Assembly (NCBI GenBank): GCA_910577825.1
Contig: CAJTOK010000038.1
Coordinates: 1 to 36,505, forward strand
Source: an uncultured Lachnospiraceae bacterium
GTDB lineage: Bacteria; Bacillota; Clostridia; Lachnospirales; Lachnospiraceae
Reading direction: 5' to 3'
DNA length: 36,505 nt
Part shown: positions 17,490 to 23,174 of the stretch, piece after piece
How the letters are laid out: each line of letters begins with the position of its first letter
How positions within the stretch are numbered: the first letter of the stretch is position 1
Program-made: the position numbers and the translations under genes
Notes under the pieces: model-generated
What the model was told of the DNA's origin: nothing
The model's database searches: none
What the model saw: only the letters and a program-made list of their open reading frames with translations

Positions 17490-18182
17490 TTATCTGTTTA
17501 TACTTTTGTTATATAGTCTTAACTGGAAACCGTTATAAGCTTCTTTTACCTTATTAAATAAGTTCCGGCTTACTGGAATTTTATCGCCATTAACCATAAC
17601 CAGAGAGGACTTTTCTATATAATTTGCATTATATAAATTGGCAATATACGAACGGCATGTTTTGGCAAATCCATAAGGGGCAAGCTCAGGAATCCATAAC
17701 TTTAAAGGCTTGCGTACAATGATATGTGAATTGCCAGTATATAATATGGTGTAATTGTGGTCAGACTGTATATATAAAATAGTACTAGAAGAAATATATT
17801 TTCCATCATCAAGAAGTACAGGACAATCCTCTATAAGCCGCAGGCAGGTTTTATCAGTATATATCTTCAATTCATTATATGTAACAGGTTTGCGTAAAAA
17901 TCCTAATACATTAGCACCGAAAGCATCTGGCATGGCTTCTATATGTGTAGTATAAAATACAATATAAGTATTTTTCCTTTTCTCCTCAAAAATATTTTTA
18001 ATCTGTATACCAGATATTTTATCCATTTCAATATCAAGAAACAGTAAATCAAGGTCTGGCATTTCTTGTAACAATTCTTCACCAGAACTAAATACAACAA
18101 TATTATTATATCCAAGCTTCTTAAAGAAAGCTTTATATTGTTCCTGTTCAATAATATTATCTTCGCAAATCCCTATTTTCAT
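17490..18182 (-). CDS. AgrA-type LytTR response regulator
   Basis: Encodes 230 residues. The receiver domain (1-120) has the acidic pair Glu7-Asp8, the phospho-acceptor Asp50 in LLFLDIEMD and the conserved Lys in FLRKPVT. The C-terminal LytTR domain (about 125-225) has the typical ILYIQSDHNYTILY strand and a C-terminal KIPVSRNLFNKVKEAY segment. LytTR proteins bind pairs of short direct repeats upstream of peptide-production genes; such a pair lies at 19558-19591. It is 18 bases downstream of the kinase gene, with AGGAG before the start, so both are one operon and form a two-component system. Confidence 0.93.
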   Translation of the reverse strand: MKIGICEDNIIEQEQYKAFFKKLGYNNIVVFSSGEELLQEMPDLDLLFLDIEMDKISGIQIKNIFEEKRKNTYIVFYTTHIEAMPDAFGANVLGFLRKPVTYNELKIYTDKTCLRLIEDCPVLLDDGKYISSSTILYIQSDHNYTILYTGNSHIIVRKPLKLWIPELAPYGFAKTCRSYIANLYNANYIEKSSLVMVNGDKIPVSRNLFNKVKEAYNGFQLRLYNKSINR

Positions 18183-18200
18183 AACGCTCCTTTTTATTAA

Positions 18201-19505
18201 CTACAATGGCAAAGGTTTGTTTAATATAATAAATGTAGTGAAAATATTATTATGGCAATGTATTTTCATTAATCCATGGTATTTTTTTATTGTGTTTTTT
18301 ATATTTAACAAGCCATAGCCATGGTTTATGGTGTCAGTTTTAGTTGTTTGTATATTGCAAGTATCAATTCCGTCATAATTAACAGAACTGTTTTGCATTA
18401 GAATTGAAATGCGGTTTTTAGTATCATCTATATCAAGGTATATTTCTTTTCTTATATTATCCTCTAAATGCGAAAGTGCTTCAAGTGCATTATTTAACAA
18501 GTTTGATAAAATAGTACACATATCAATGCCATCAATAAAGCAGTCCTGTTTAAAATATCCGCTTGTTTTAAATAAAATATTATTATCCAATGTATTATAA
18601 AACTGGTTAGTGACGGCATCAGCTATTATATTACCCGTTGAAATATAAAAATTCTGTGTATGTATTATTGAGAGTTTTGATAAATAATTTTTAACCTGTT
18701 CCCATTTCTCATCTTGTACAAGTACCTGCAACGTGAGCATATGGTTGTTAAAATCATGTCTGAAAGCACGTAAATCATTGTTTTTCTGTTCAATCTGTTT
18801 ATTAAAAGCCTGTTCCATTTCAAGGCACTTCTGGTTTATTTTATCCTTTTCCCTTAAAATAGTATTATTATATTGGGATATTAAAAACGAAGTTGTAGTA
18901 ATAAGCAAAGTTATTATAAGTAAAAATATCATCAATATAATTATATACTTTAATATCTGGGCAATATCTTCATAAAAGAAGATTTGGGATAGGTTTAATA
19001 ATATAAGGGTAATAAAACATGAAAATATAATCAAGTAATAATTTCTTTTTTCTATTAAATCTATGTAATGTTTAATATACTGGCATTTTTTATGGAAAGC
19101 TAAAGAACAAGCAATAAATAAAGCAAAAGTTGTAATGTCTGAATAAGCAAGCAAGTTTAATGTATTACCAGATATATTCAATAAATTTAAGAAAATAAAA
19201 ATAATATTTGATAACATGTAGGCAGTTACTGCTTCAAATAAAGTATATACAGTAAGCCAGCATATTTTATATAATAAGGTTTCATTAAAAATTATAAATA
19301 AAACAAGTAACAAGGCTATTGTGTCAGGTAAATTTATGTTATATGTTCTATATAAGTAGAATTGTATTATTACCTGAGAAAAAAATATTATAAATGCTGT
19401 GATTATATTTTTAAGATGTTTGTGTAATTCTGTTTGTATAATACAACTAAATATTATAATAACAGTTGTAAATTCTAAAAAAGTATTAATAATAAGCAAA
19501 TTCAT
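18201..19505 (-). CDS. AgrC-like peptide-sensing histidine kinase (GHKL family)
   Basis: Encodes 434 residues. Six or so membrane helices fill residues 1-210, as in AgrC/ComD/BlpH peptide-pheromone receptors. A linking coiled coil (about 215-245) leads to the phospho-acceptor His250 in FRHDFNNHM. The ATPase domain belongs to the HATPase_c_5/GHKL type, with ILSNLLNNALEAL (N box) and HGYGLLNIKNTI (G box). The ligand is presumably a secreted peptide, most simply a product of the divergent peptide operon. AAAAGGAAAT precedes the start. No AgrB/AgrD pair is present, which argues against a thiolactone system and for an ABC-exported pheromone. Confidence 0.92.
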   Translation of the reverse strand: MNLLIINTFLEFTTVIIIFSCIIQTELHKHLKNIITAFIIFFSQVIIQFYLYRTYNINLPDTIALLLVLFIIFNETLLYKICWLTVYTLFEAVTAYMLSNIIFIFLNLLNISGNTLNLLAYSDITTFALFIACSLAFHKKCQYIKHYIDLIEKRNYYLIIFSCFITLILLNLSQIFFYEDIAQILKYIIILMIFLLIITLLITTTSFLISQYNNTILREKDKINQKCLEMEQAFNKQIEQKNNDLRAFRHDFNNHMLTLQVLVQDEKWEQVKNYLSKLSIIHTQNFYISTGNIIADAVTNQFYNTLDNNILFKTSGYFKQDCFIDGIDMCTILSNLLNNALEALSHLEDNIRKEIYLDIDDTKNRISILMQNSSVNYDGIDTCNIQTTKTDTINHGYGLLNIKNTIKKYHGLMKIHCHNNIFTTFIILNKPLPL

Positions 19506-19557
19506 AATAAATTTCCTTTTAAAAATTTATATAACAATATAATTTATTTATTTTTTA

Positions 19558-19591
19558 CCATTCAGCCCAAAATTCTGCCATTCAGCCCAAA
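19558..19591 (+). promoter_or_regulatory. LytTR-type direct-repeat binding site
   Basis: CCATTCAGCCCAAA occurs twice, at 19558-19571 and 19578-19591, with a 20-base period. The core ACCATTCAG/GCCATTCAG matches the 9-base direct-repeat boxes, about 21 bases apart, known for ComE/BlpR-type LytTR regulators. The second copy ends four bases before the -35 of the rightward promoter, where an activator would contact RNA polymerase. It also lies 53 bases upstream of the divergent kinase gene, so autoregulation is possible. Confidence 0.75.
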
Positions 19592-19595
19592 TTAG

Positions 19596-19623
19596 TTGAA
19601 AAGTTTTTAAATAGTGTTAATAT
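19596..19623 (+). promoter_or_regulatory. promoter of the peptide/bacteriocin operon
   Basis: TTGAAA (19596-19601) and TAATAT (19618-19623) are 16 bases apart and immediately follow the direct repeats. Predicted start near 19630, giving a leader of about 40 bases to the first small reading frame. Confidence 0.6.
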
Positions 19624-19669
19624 TTAATTGTAAGATAACTAACAGTATTTAAAGAATGGAGGTTATACT

Positions 19670-19738
19670 TTGGTTAATGTTTTATTAATATCAAAACTAT
19701 TTACATTCTTTGAAATTATAAATAATCTATTAAAATAA
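19670..19738 (+). CDS. candidate 22-residue amphipathic peptide (PSM-like), TTG start
   Basis: GGAGGT (19658-19663) is followed after six bases by TTG 19670 and a frame of 22 codons ending in TAA (19736-19738). The peptide begins VNVLLISKLFTFFE and ends in Lys. Polar residues fall at 8/9, 12, 15, 18/19 and 22, a 3-4 spacing that gives one polar and one wide hydrophobic helix face, with net charge about +1. Length and pattern recall staphylococcal phenol-soluble modulins such as PSM-alpha3, or leaderless bacteriocins. It is the first frame after the LytTR promoter. There is no double-glycine leader, so C39 processing is not expected. The start codon is unusual and the reading frame might be fortuitous; the well-placed ribosome binding site is the main support. 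Confidence 0.5.
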   Translation: MVNVLLISKLFTFFEIINNLLK

Positions 19739-19890
19739 TTATATTAAAATTTCAAATAAAATTTATATTATATATATGGTAAGTATATCACTTTATATCA
19801 AAAATGTAAATAGGGAAATGGATTAAAAAATTATAATTAAAGAGTAAAAAGTAAAAGCGTAAAAAAGCACTACTAGAAATGGAGGATATT

Positions 19891-20034
19891 ATGGATAATG
19901 TTTTAAGTAATGGTTTTTGTGAATTAAAAGAGAATGAGTTAAGAAGTATAGAAGGCGGAAGTATAAGAGGAATAATTTATGTTATAGCTGATACTATAAA
20001 AAAAATTACCAGACCTGTAAGAGTATGGTGTTAG
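19891..20034 (+). CDS. 47-residue double-glycine prepeptide; candidate pheromone or bacteriocin
   Basis: GGAGG (19881-19885) precedes ATG 19891. The first 23 residues form a class II leader (NGFCELKENELRSIEGG, with the ELxxIxGG pattern) cut by C39 peptidases after Gly22-Gly23. The 24-residue core begins SIRGIIYVIADTIKKITRP and ends in VRVWC: cationic (five Lys/Arg against one Asp), amphipathic, with a C-terminal Cys. Its size and position directly behind the LytTR promoter suit an inducing peptide sensed by the divergent kinase; a short antimicrobial peptide is the alternative. The leader shares its length and the NGFCE block with the larger prepeptide at 20790. Confidence 0.8.
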   Translation: MDNVLSNGFCELKENELRSIEGGSIRGIIYVIADTIKKITRPVRVWC

Positions 20035-20074
20035 GCTGGTCATTACATCCTGTCAGGGAAAGGAAAAAGGAATT

Positions 20075-20539
20075 ATGGCAGAAATTTTAGAGGAACAAAC
20101 ATTAGAGATAGAAAATGTTTTATCTTTCAGGGGAGAGATAAAACAGGAAGATTTAGAAACTGTAGGAAAAGATATGGAAGAAAAAATCGTTTTAGCAGGA
20201 GCTGTGAGCAGTGGTAATCCCATAACAGTAACATATGGCGTTGAGAATGATATATTTGATATAGAAATATTGTTGCCTGTTAATAAGAATCCAGGTATAA
20301 GAAATATTGGTAAATACATATTTAAAGATAAGATTAAAATAGTAAATGCTGTAGTTGCTAAACATAAAGGCAGCCTGTCTAAACTACAGGATACATTCAG
20401 GCAGTTAAACCAGTATATACTGGATAAAGGACTCATGCCAATTACTGCTGGATATAATGTAACAAAGAAAATTAACCCGGTAAATGAAGATAGTACAGAG
20501 GTTGATGTTTATGTAGGTGTTAGTCCTAATATACTATAA
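20075..20539 (+). CDS. GyrI-like / DUF5085-like small-molecule-binding domain protein
   Basis: Encodes 154 residues, cytosolic, with no signal or membrane segment. The layout of alternating strands and helices, with VLSFRGEIKQEDLETVGKDM, GNPITVTYGV, DIEILLPVN, VAKHKGSLSKLQDTFRQLNQ and a final VDVYVGVSPN, resembles the GyrI/effector-binding fold of the DUF5085 group; this is from pattern recognition, not a search. Its ribosome binding site AAAGG lies 5 bases upstream. It sits between the two double-glycine peptide genes in the same orientation, so it may be an accessory or self-protection function of the bacteriocin operon. The ligand is unknown. Confidence 0.6.
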   Translation: MAEILEEQTLEIENVLSFRGEIKQEDLETVGKDMEEKIVLAGAVSSGNPITVTYGVENDIFDIEILLPVNKNPGIRNIGKYIFKDKIKIVNAVVAKHKGSLSKLQDTFRQLNQYILDKGLMPITAGYNVTKKINPVNEDSTEVDVYVGVSPNIL

Positions 20540-20561
20540 AGTAAGCAAAAAATGGTATATT

Positions 20562-20583
20562 GCAAAGTAATTTAGTACTTTGC
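20562..20583 (+). terminator. hairpin after the GyrI-like gene, possible weak terminator
   Basis: GCAAAGTA (20562-20569) pairs with TACTTTGC (20576-20583) around ATTTAG, followed by only TTTA. It may attenuate rather than stop transcription before the next peptide gene. Confidence 0.4.
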
Positions 20584-20595
20584 TTTATATAAAAT

Positions 20596-20630
20596 GACCT
20601 TGGTAAAATATGCGCAAATATACCAAGGTC
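20596..20630. other. 10-bp perfect inverted repeat of unknown role
   Basis: GACCTTGGTA (20596-20605) and TACCAAGGTC (20621-20630) are perfect complements around a 15-base loop, without a T tract. A third pairing, CAAAAAAGT (20648-20656) with ACTTTTTTG (20675-20683), follows. The 250-base gap 20540-20789 therefore holds three consecutive stem-loops and an orphan AAAGGAGGG (about 20717-20725) with no start codon at a usable distance, but no gene that I can support. Candidates are an mRNA processing or stability element, or the relic of a lost small gene. Confidence 0.5.
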
Positions 20631-20789
20631 TGAGATACAAGCACTTGCAAAAAAGTACCTAGGAAAAGAATATCACTTTTTTGTGTGGTTGTAAAGGAAA
20701 AATATTTATATAAAAGGAGGGAGCAACCAAAGAAGAAGAACATTTAAAATATTATTGATATATAAATTTAATATAAGGAGATTATAAAA

Positions 20790-21005
20790 ATGGAATTAAT
20801 ATTAGATAATGGATTTTGTGAAATGACAAATGAAGAATTAATAATGGTAGATGGTGGTGGCTGGAAAGCTTTTTGTGCTGCATTAGGAGGCACTCTTTTA
20901 ATAGGTTTTTCTCCTGTTATCGGTGTAACTACAGGACCATCTAATGGTTTTAAAGCAATAAAAAATGGTACTAAACTGATAGATTATGCATGTAAACATG
21001 CATAA
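20790..21005 (+). CDS. 71-residue double-glycine bacteriocin precursor (class II)
   Basis: AAGGAG precedes the ATG. A 23-residue leader (NGFCEMTNEELIMVDGG) ends in Gly-Gly and matches the leader of the 47-residue peptide in length and in the NGFCE block. The 48-residue core starts GWKAFCAALGGTLLIGF, is Gly-rich and hydrophobic with a VIGVTTGPSNG centre, and ends in a basic helix YACKHA. Two Cys, near each end of the core, could form one disulfide. The composition is that of a membrane-permeabilising unmodified class II bacteriocin secreted and trimmed by the C39 transporter encoded downstream. No second peptide of a two-peptide pair is evident unless the 47-residue product serves. Confidence 0.85.
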   Translation: MELILDNGFCEMTNEELIMVDGGGWKAFCAALGGTLLIGFSPVIGVTTGPSNGFKAIKNGTKLIDYACKHA

Positions 21006-21080
21006 AAACTTTATTTCTGTTAAAGTAAAACTTGGATGTGTAATTTTATTTATATTATCTAAGTATATTTAAAAGGTTAG

Positions 21081-21146
21081 TACCTTGCAACATATAAGGG
21101 TTTGATAAAAATATTAACTTGTGTTTTATTAACTGGTTGCAGGGTA
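21081..21146. other. long-range stem-loop downstream of the bacteriocin gene
   Basis: TACCTTGCAAC (21081-21091) pairs with GTTGCAGGGTA (21136-21146) over 11 positions with one G-U wobble; an inner ATAAAA/TTTTAT pairing extends it. The left flank (TTAGTACCTTGC) resembles TTAGTACTTTGC at 20572-20583, as if the two intergenic regions were related. The gap 21006-21297 otherwise shows no gene, and no T run marks a terminator. Confidence 0.4.
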
Positions 21147-21297
21147 TTTGACTGGGTAGGTGAGAAGGTTATAATTACTGTCTGAATTATGTGGAATATC
21201 ATATAGTTTTATATAATAACCCAGGATTTATGTAAATTTTTAATACCTTTGTATTTTGAATATGGTATCAGGAATAAAGGGAATGGGGTATAAAAAT

Positions 21298-21510
21298 ATG
21301 AATAAGAATGATTTAATAAAATTTATTATAGAATTAGCATCTATAATAATTGCATGTTTAATAGAATTTGATTTAGGTCCAGACTGGAAAAGTGTTTTAA
21401 TTGGAATTTTAATTGGAATAAGTTCAAATAATATTTTAGTTATATTTGATAATATATTTAATAGCAAGAAATATACAAATTTGAAATTTAGAGAGGATAC
21501 CAAACAATGA
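21298..21510 (+). CDS. small two-helix membrane protein, bacteriocin immunity candidate
   Basis: Encodes 70 residues from ATG 21298; upstream in-frame starts at 21256 (TTG), 21262 and 21283 are possible but their ribosome binding sites are poorly spaced. Two hydrophobic helices (about 8-23 and 31-50) flank a polar turn with the motif DWKSVLIGILIG, and the C-terminus is charged. It ends in an ATGA overlap with the CPBP protease gene, implying translational coupling. The WxSxLxGxxIG pattern recurs in the 22366 product, and a looser form in the 22670 product. Size, topology and place right after a bacteriocin gene suggest an immunity protein, which is inference. Confidence 0.6.
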   Translation: MNKNDLIKFIIELASIIIACLIEFDLGPDWKSVLIGILIGISSNNILVIFDNIFNSKKYTNLKFREDTKQ

Positions 21511-22322
21511 AAAAAGTAAGATTAATAAATACATTAAAAGGCTTGTCCGTATTTATAAGTGTATTGCTTATGCAGTCTTTAGCTGTTATTTTATGTATAT
21601 TGGGAATAATAATTTATAAAAATATTAGTGGTGGTAAATATGCTTCATATACCCAGGCAATAGATGAAAATGAAGTTATGGTAAAGGTCATTTTTCAAAT
21701 TTTAAGTGCTTTGTTGTCTTTTGTTTTGTGTGCTGTTTTATATAATAAATCAGATATGAAAAAAGAAAAATGTAATTATAATAATATTTTTTCAGTAAGA
21801 AATATAGTTTCAGTAGTGGCAATTAGTATAGGTAGTTCATTTTTTTTGTCAATAATGTTGAATATTATATCATTAATTAGTGGTGGATATGTTTCTTCTT
21901 ATTCACAAAATATGGAGCAATTCAATAGTGGAAATCCAGTTTTTATGTTATTATATATTGTGCTAATTGGACCTCTTTCAGAAGAAGTTATTTTCAGGGG
22001 AGCAATACTAGATAGATTTAGAAAAGCATTTCCATTTATGTGGGCAAATATATTACAGGCACTCTTATTTGGAGTTTATCATGGAAATTTTATACAGGGA
22101 TTTTATTCTTTTTTATTAGGGGTTATTTTGGGAATGCTATTGAAAAAAACTAATAGTATAATCATACCAATATCCACGCATGTGCTTTTTAATATATCAT
22201 CATGTATATTTTGTTATATATTTATCGATGGAATTGTTATTTGGTTATGTATATTATTGATGATTATTTCTTTATTTGTTTTTATATCAGGGTTTAGAAA
22301 TTTTTTAATTATTAAAGTATGA
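21507..22322 (+). CDS. CPBP family intramembrane metalloprotease
   Basis: Encodes 271 residues with about eight membrane helices. The CPBP (Abi/CAAX-like) motifs are complete: EEVIFRG (Glu159-Glu160 and Arg164), FGVYHGNF (His192) and PISTHVLFN (His225). Such proteases are common in class II bacteriocin clusters, where several act in self-immunity; others process peptides. The start overlaps the stop of the upstream small membrane gene by four bases (ATGA). The sequence is very A/T-rich compared with flanking housekeeping genes. I favour an immunity function because it is coupled to another immunity candidate. Confidence 0.9.
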   Translation: MKKVRLINTLKGLSVFISVLLMQSLAVILCILGIIIYKNISGGKYASYTQAIDENEVMVKVIFQILSALLSFVLCAVLYNKSDMKKEKCNYNNIFSVRNIVSVVAISIGSSFFLSIMLNIISLISGGYVSSYSQNMEQFNSGNPVFMLLYIVLIGPLSEEVIFRGAILDRFRKAFPFMWANILQALLFGVYHGNFIQGFYSFLLGVILGMLLKKTNSIIIPISTHVLFNISSCIFCYIFIDGIVIWLCILLMIISLFVFISGFRNFLIIKV

Positions 22323-22365
22323 TAATAAATAGTAAACTTGTTTTTGGATAATGAGGGATTTGTAT

Positions 22366-22548
22366 ATGGTTAAAAAAAGTATGATTATTGTAAATATTTT
22401 AATTATTATATGTATGGTCTTAACGGGGTTTTATGTTAAGGTAAGTTGGTCTAGTATATTAACGGGTTCAATTATAGGCTCAGCTTTAGCTAGTATTTTA
22501 CGTTTGTTAAAAAAAATTATTTATTTTAATGGTAGAAATAATATGTAA
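22366..22548 (+). CDS. small two-helix membrane protein, immunity candidate paralogue
   Basis: Encodes 60 residues from ATG 22366, preceded by GAGGGA (22353-22358) at good spacing; an in-frame ATG at 22351 overlaps that site. Helix 1 covers about residues 6-22 and helix 2 about 29-48 with SWSSILTGSIIG, which parallels DWKSVLIGILIG of the 21298 product. The C-terminus is basic. No other function is apparent. Confidence 0.6.
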   Translation: MVKKSMIIVNILIIICMVLTGFYVKVSWSSILTGSIIGSALASILRLLKKIIYFNGRNNM

Positions 22549-22577
22549 AAATTTGTATTGAGATAAATACTCTGGTA

Positions 22578-22655
22578 ATGAAGAATATAAAAATTAAAAG
22601 TATAATAAAAGTCATGCTTATCCATGATTTAGATATATTGGAGTTAAGAATATAA
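22578..22655 (+). pseudogene. truncated copy of a small membrane-protein gene (25 codons)
   Basis: ATG 22578 opens MKNIKIKSIIKV, identical to the start of the frame at 22888, then diverges after 12 codons and stops at 22655. The matching DNA is the first copy of a 34-bp direct repeat. No clear ribosome binding site precedes it. It looks like the 5' remnant left by a duplication followed by deletion. Confidence 0.5.
22579..22612 (+). repeat. 34-bp perfect direct repeat, copy 1
   Basis: Identical to 22889-22922, 310 bases downstream. Together the copies bracket the intact small gene at 22670-22864. The repeat encodes the first residues of two small membrane proteins, so it marks duplication of a gene 5' end. 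Confidence 0.9.
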
Positions 22656-22669
22656 AAAGGAGGTCTGTA

Positions 22670-22864
22670 ATGAAAAATATAAAAATAAGTCTGGTTTTGT
22701 ATATTATTGTAATATTATTATCAGTTGCTGCTTGTATAGAATCTTCTGATATAGTATTTAAAATTTTATGTGGAATTGTAATAGGCATGCATGTTAATCT
22801 TATAATTGGAGAACTTGAGGGTATAGTTAAAAATAAGGCAGATAAGAATGTTGGACATAAATAA
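22670..22864 (+). CDS. small two-helix membrane protein, immunity candidate paralogue
   Basis: Encodes 64 residues with an excellent AAGGAGGT (22656-22663) upstream. It begins MKNIKIS, like the two repeat-derived frames on either side. Helix 1 spans about residues 8-23 and ends AACIESSD; helix 2 spans 29-47 with ILCGIVIGMHVNLIIG, a looser version of the LxGxxIG pattern of the 21298 and 22366 products. The tail is charged. Probably cotranscribed with the whole peptide operon; role inferred to be immunity. Confidence 0.65.
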   Translation: MKNIKISLVLYIIVILLSVAACIESSDIVFKILCGIVIGMHVNLIIGELEGIVKNKADKNVGHK

Positions 22865-22887
22865 TTATTTTTAATGGAGATACAGCA

Positions 22888-23156
22888 GTGAAGAATATAA
22901 AAATTAAAAGTATAATAAAAGTTCTATTTGTATTTATTGGACTGCTTTTTTTGCTTCAATAGGTACTCATATGTTATTTAATGCTGTTTCATATGTAATA
23001 CAGCTTTTATTTTCTGCACATGAAAAAGTTAGCTCTTTATTAATTATTTTAATATTAATAGTTTCAGGAGTAATTTATATGTGTGGTATATATTATTTTG
23101 TAAGGAAATGTAAACCAAAGGAAGGATTTGTTCTAGAAGAAGCCAGGGTTTTATAA
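22888..23156 (+). pseudogene. 89-residue small membrane protein split by a frameshift at a T7 tract
   Basis: GTG 22888 opens MKNIKIKSIIKVLFVFIGLL and meets TAG at 22960-22962. A second frame begins at ATG 22971, has no good ribosome binding site and runs 61 codons to 23156. The run of seven T at about 22936-22942 lies just where the first helix ends; one extra T would join both frames into an 89-residue protein with three hydrophobic segments and a basic, then acidic tail. This may be a fresh mutation, a phase-variable switch, or slippage expression. The stop is 18 bases from the transporter start. Confidence 0.6.
22889..22922 (+). repeat. 34-bp perfect direct repeat, copy 2
   Basis: Second copy of the repeat at 22579-22612. 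Here it is preceded by G instead of A, so the initiation codon is GTG rather than ATG. Confidence 0.9.
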
Positions 23157-23174
23157 ATAACAGGAGATAAATTA

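Noticed and set aside
18201..19505. Classical Agr system with AgrB/AgrD thiolactone peptide
   Set aside because: No AgrB-like membrane protease or AgrD-like frame with a central Cys is found near; the C39 transporter and double-glycine peptides explain the signal better.
19780..19830. 16-codon ATG frame between the TTG peptide and the 47-residue prepeptide
   Set aside because: No ribosome binding site and no leader or helix pattern; the region is simple AT-rich sequence.
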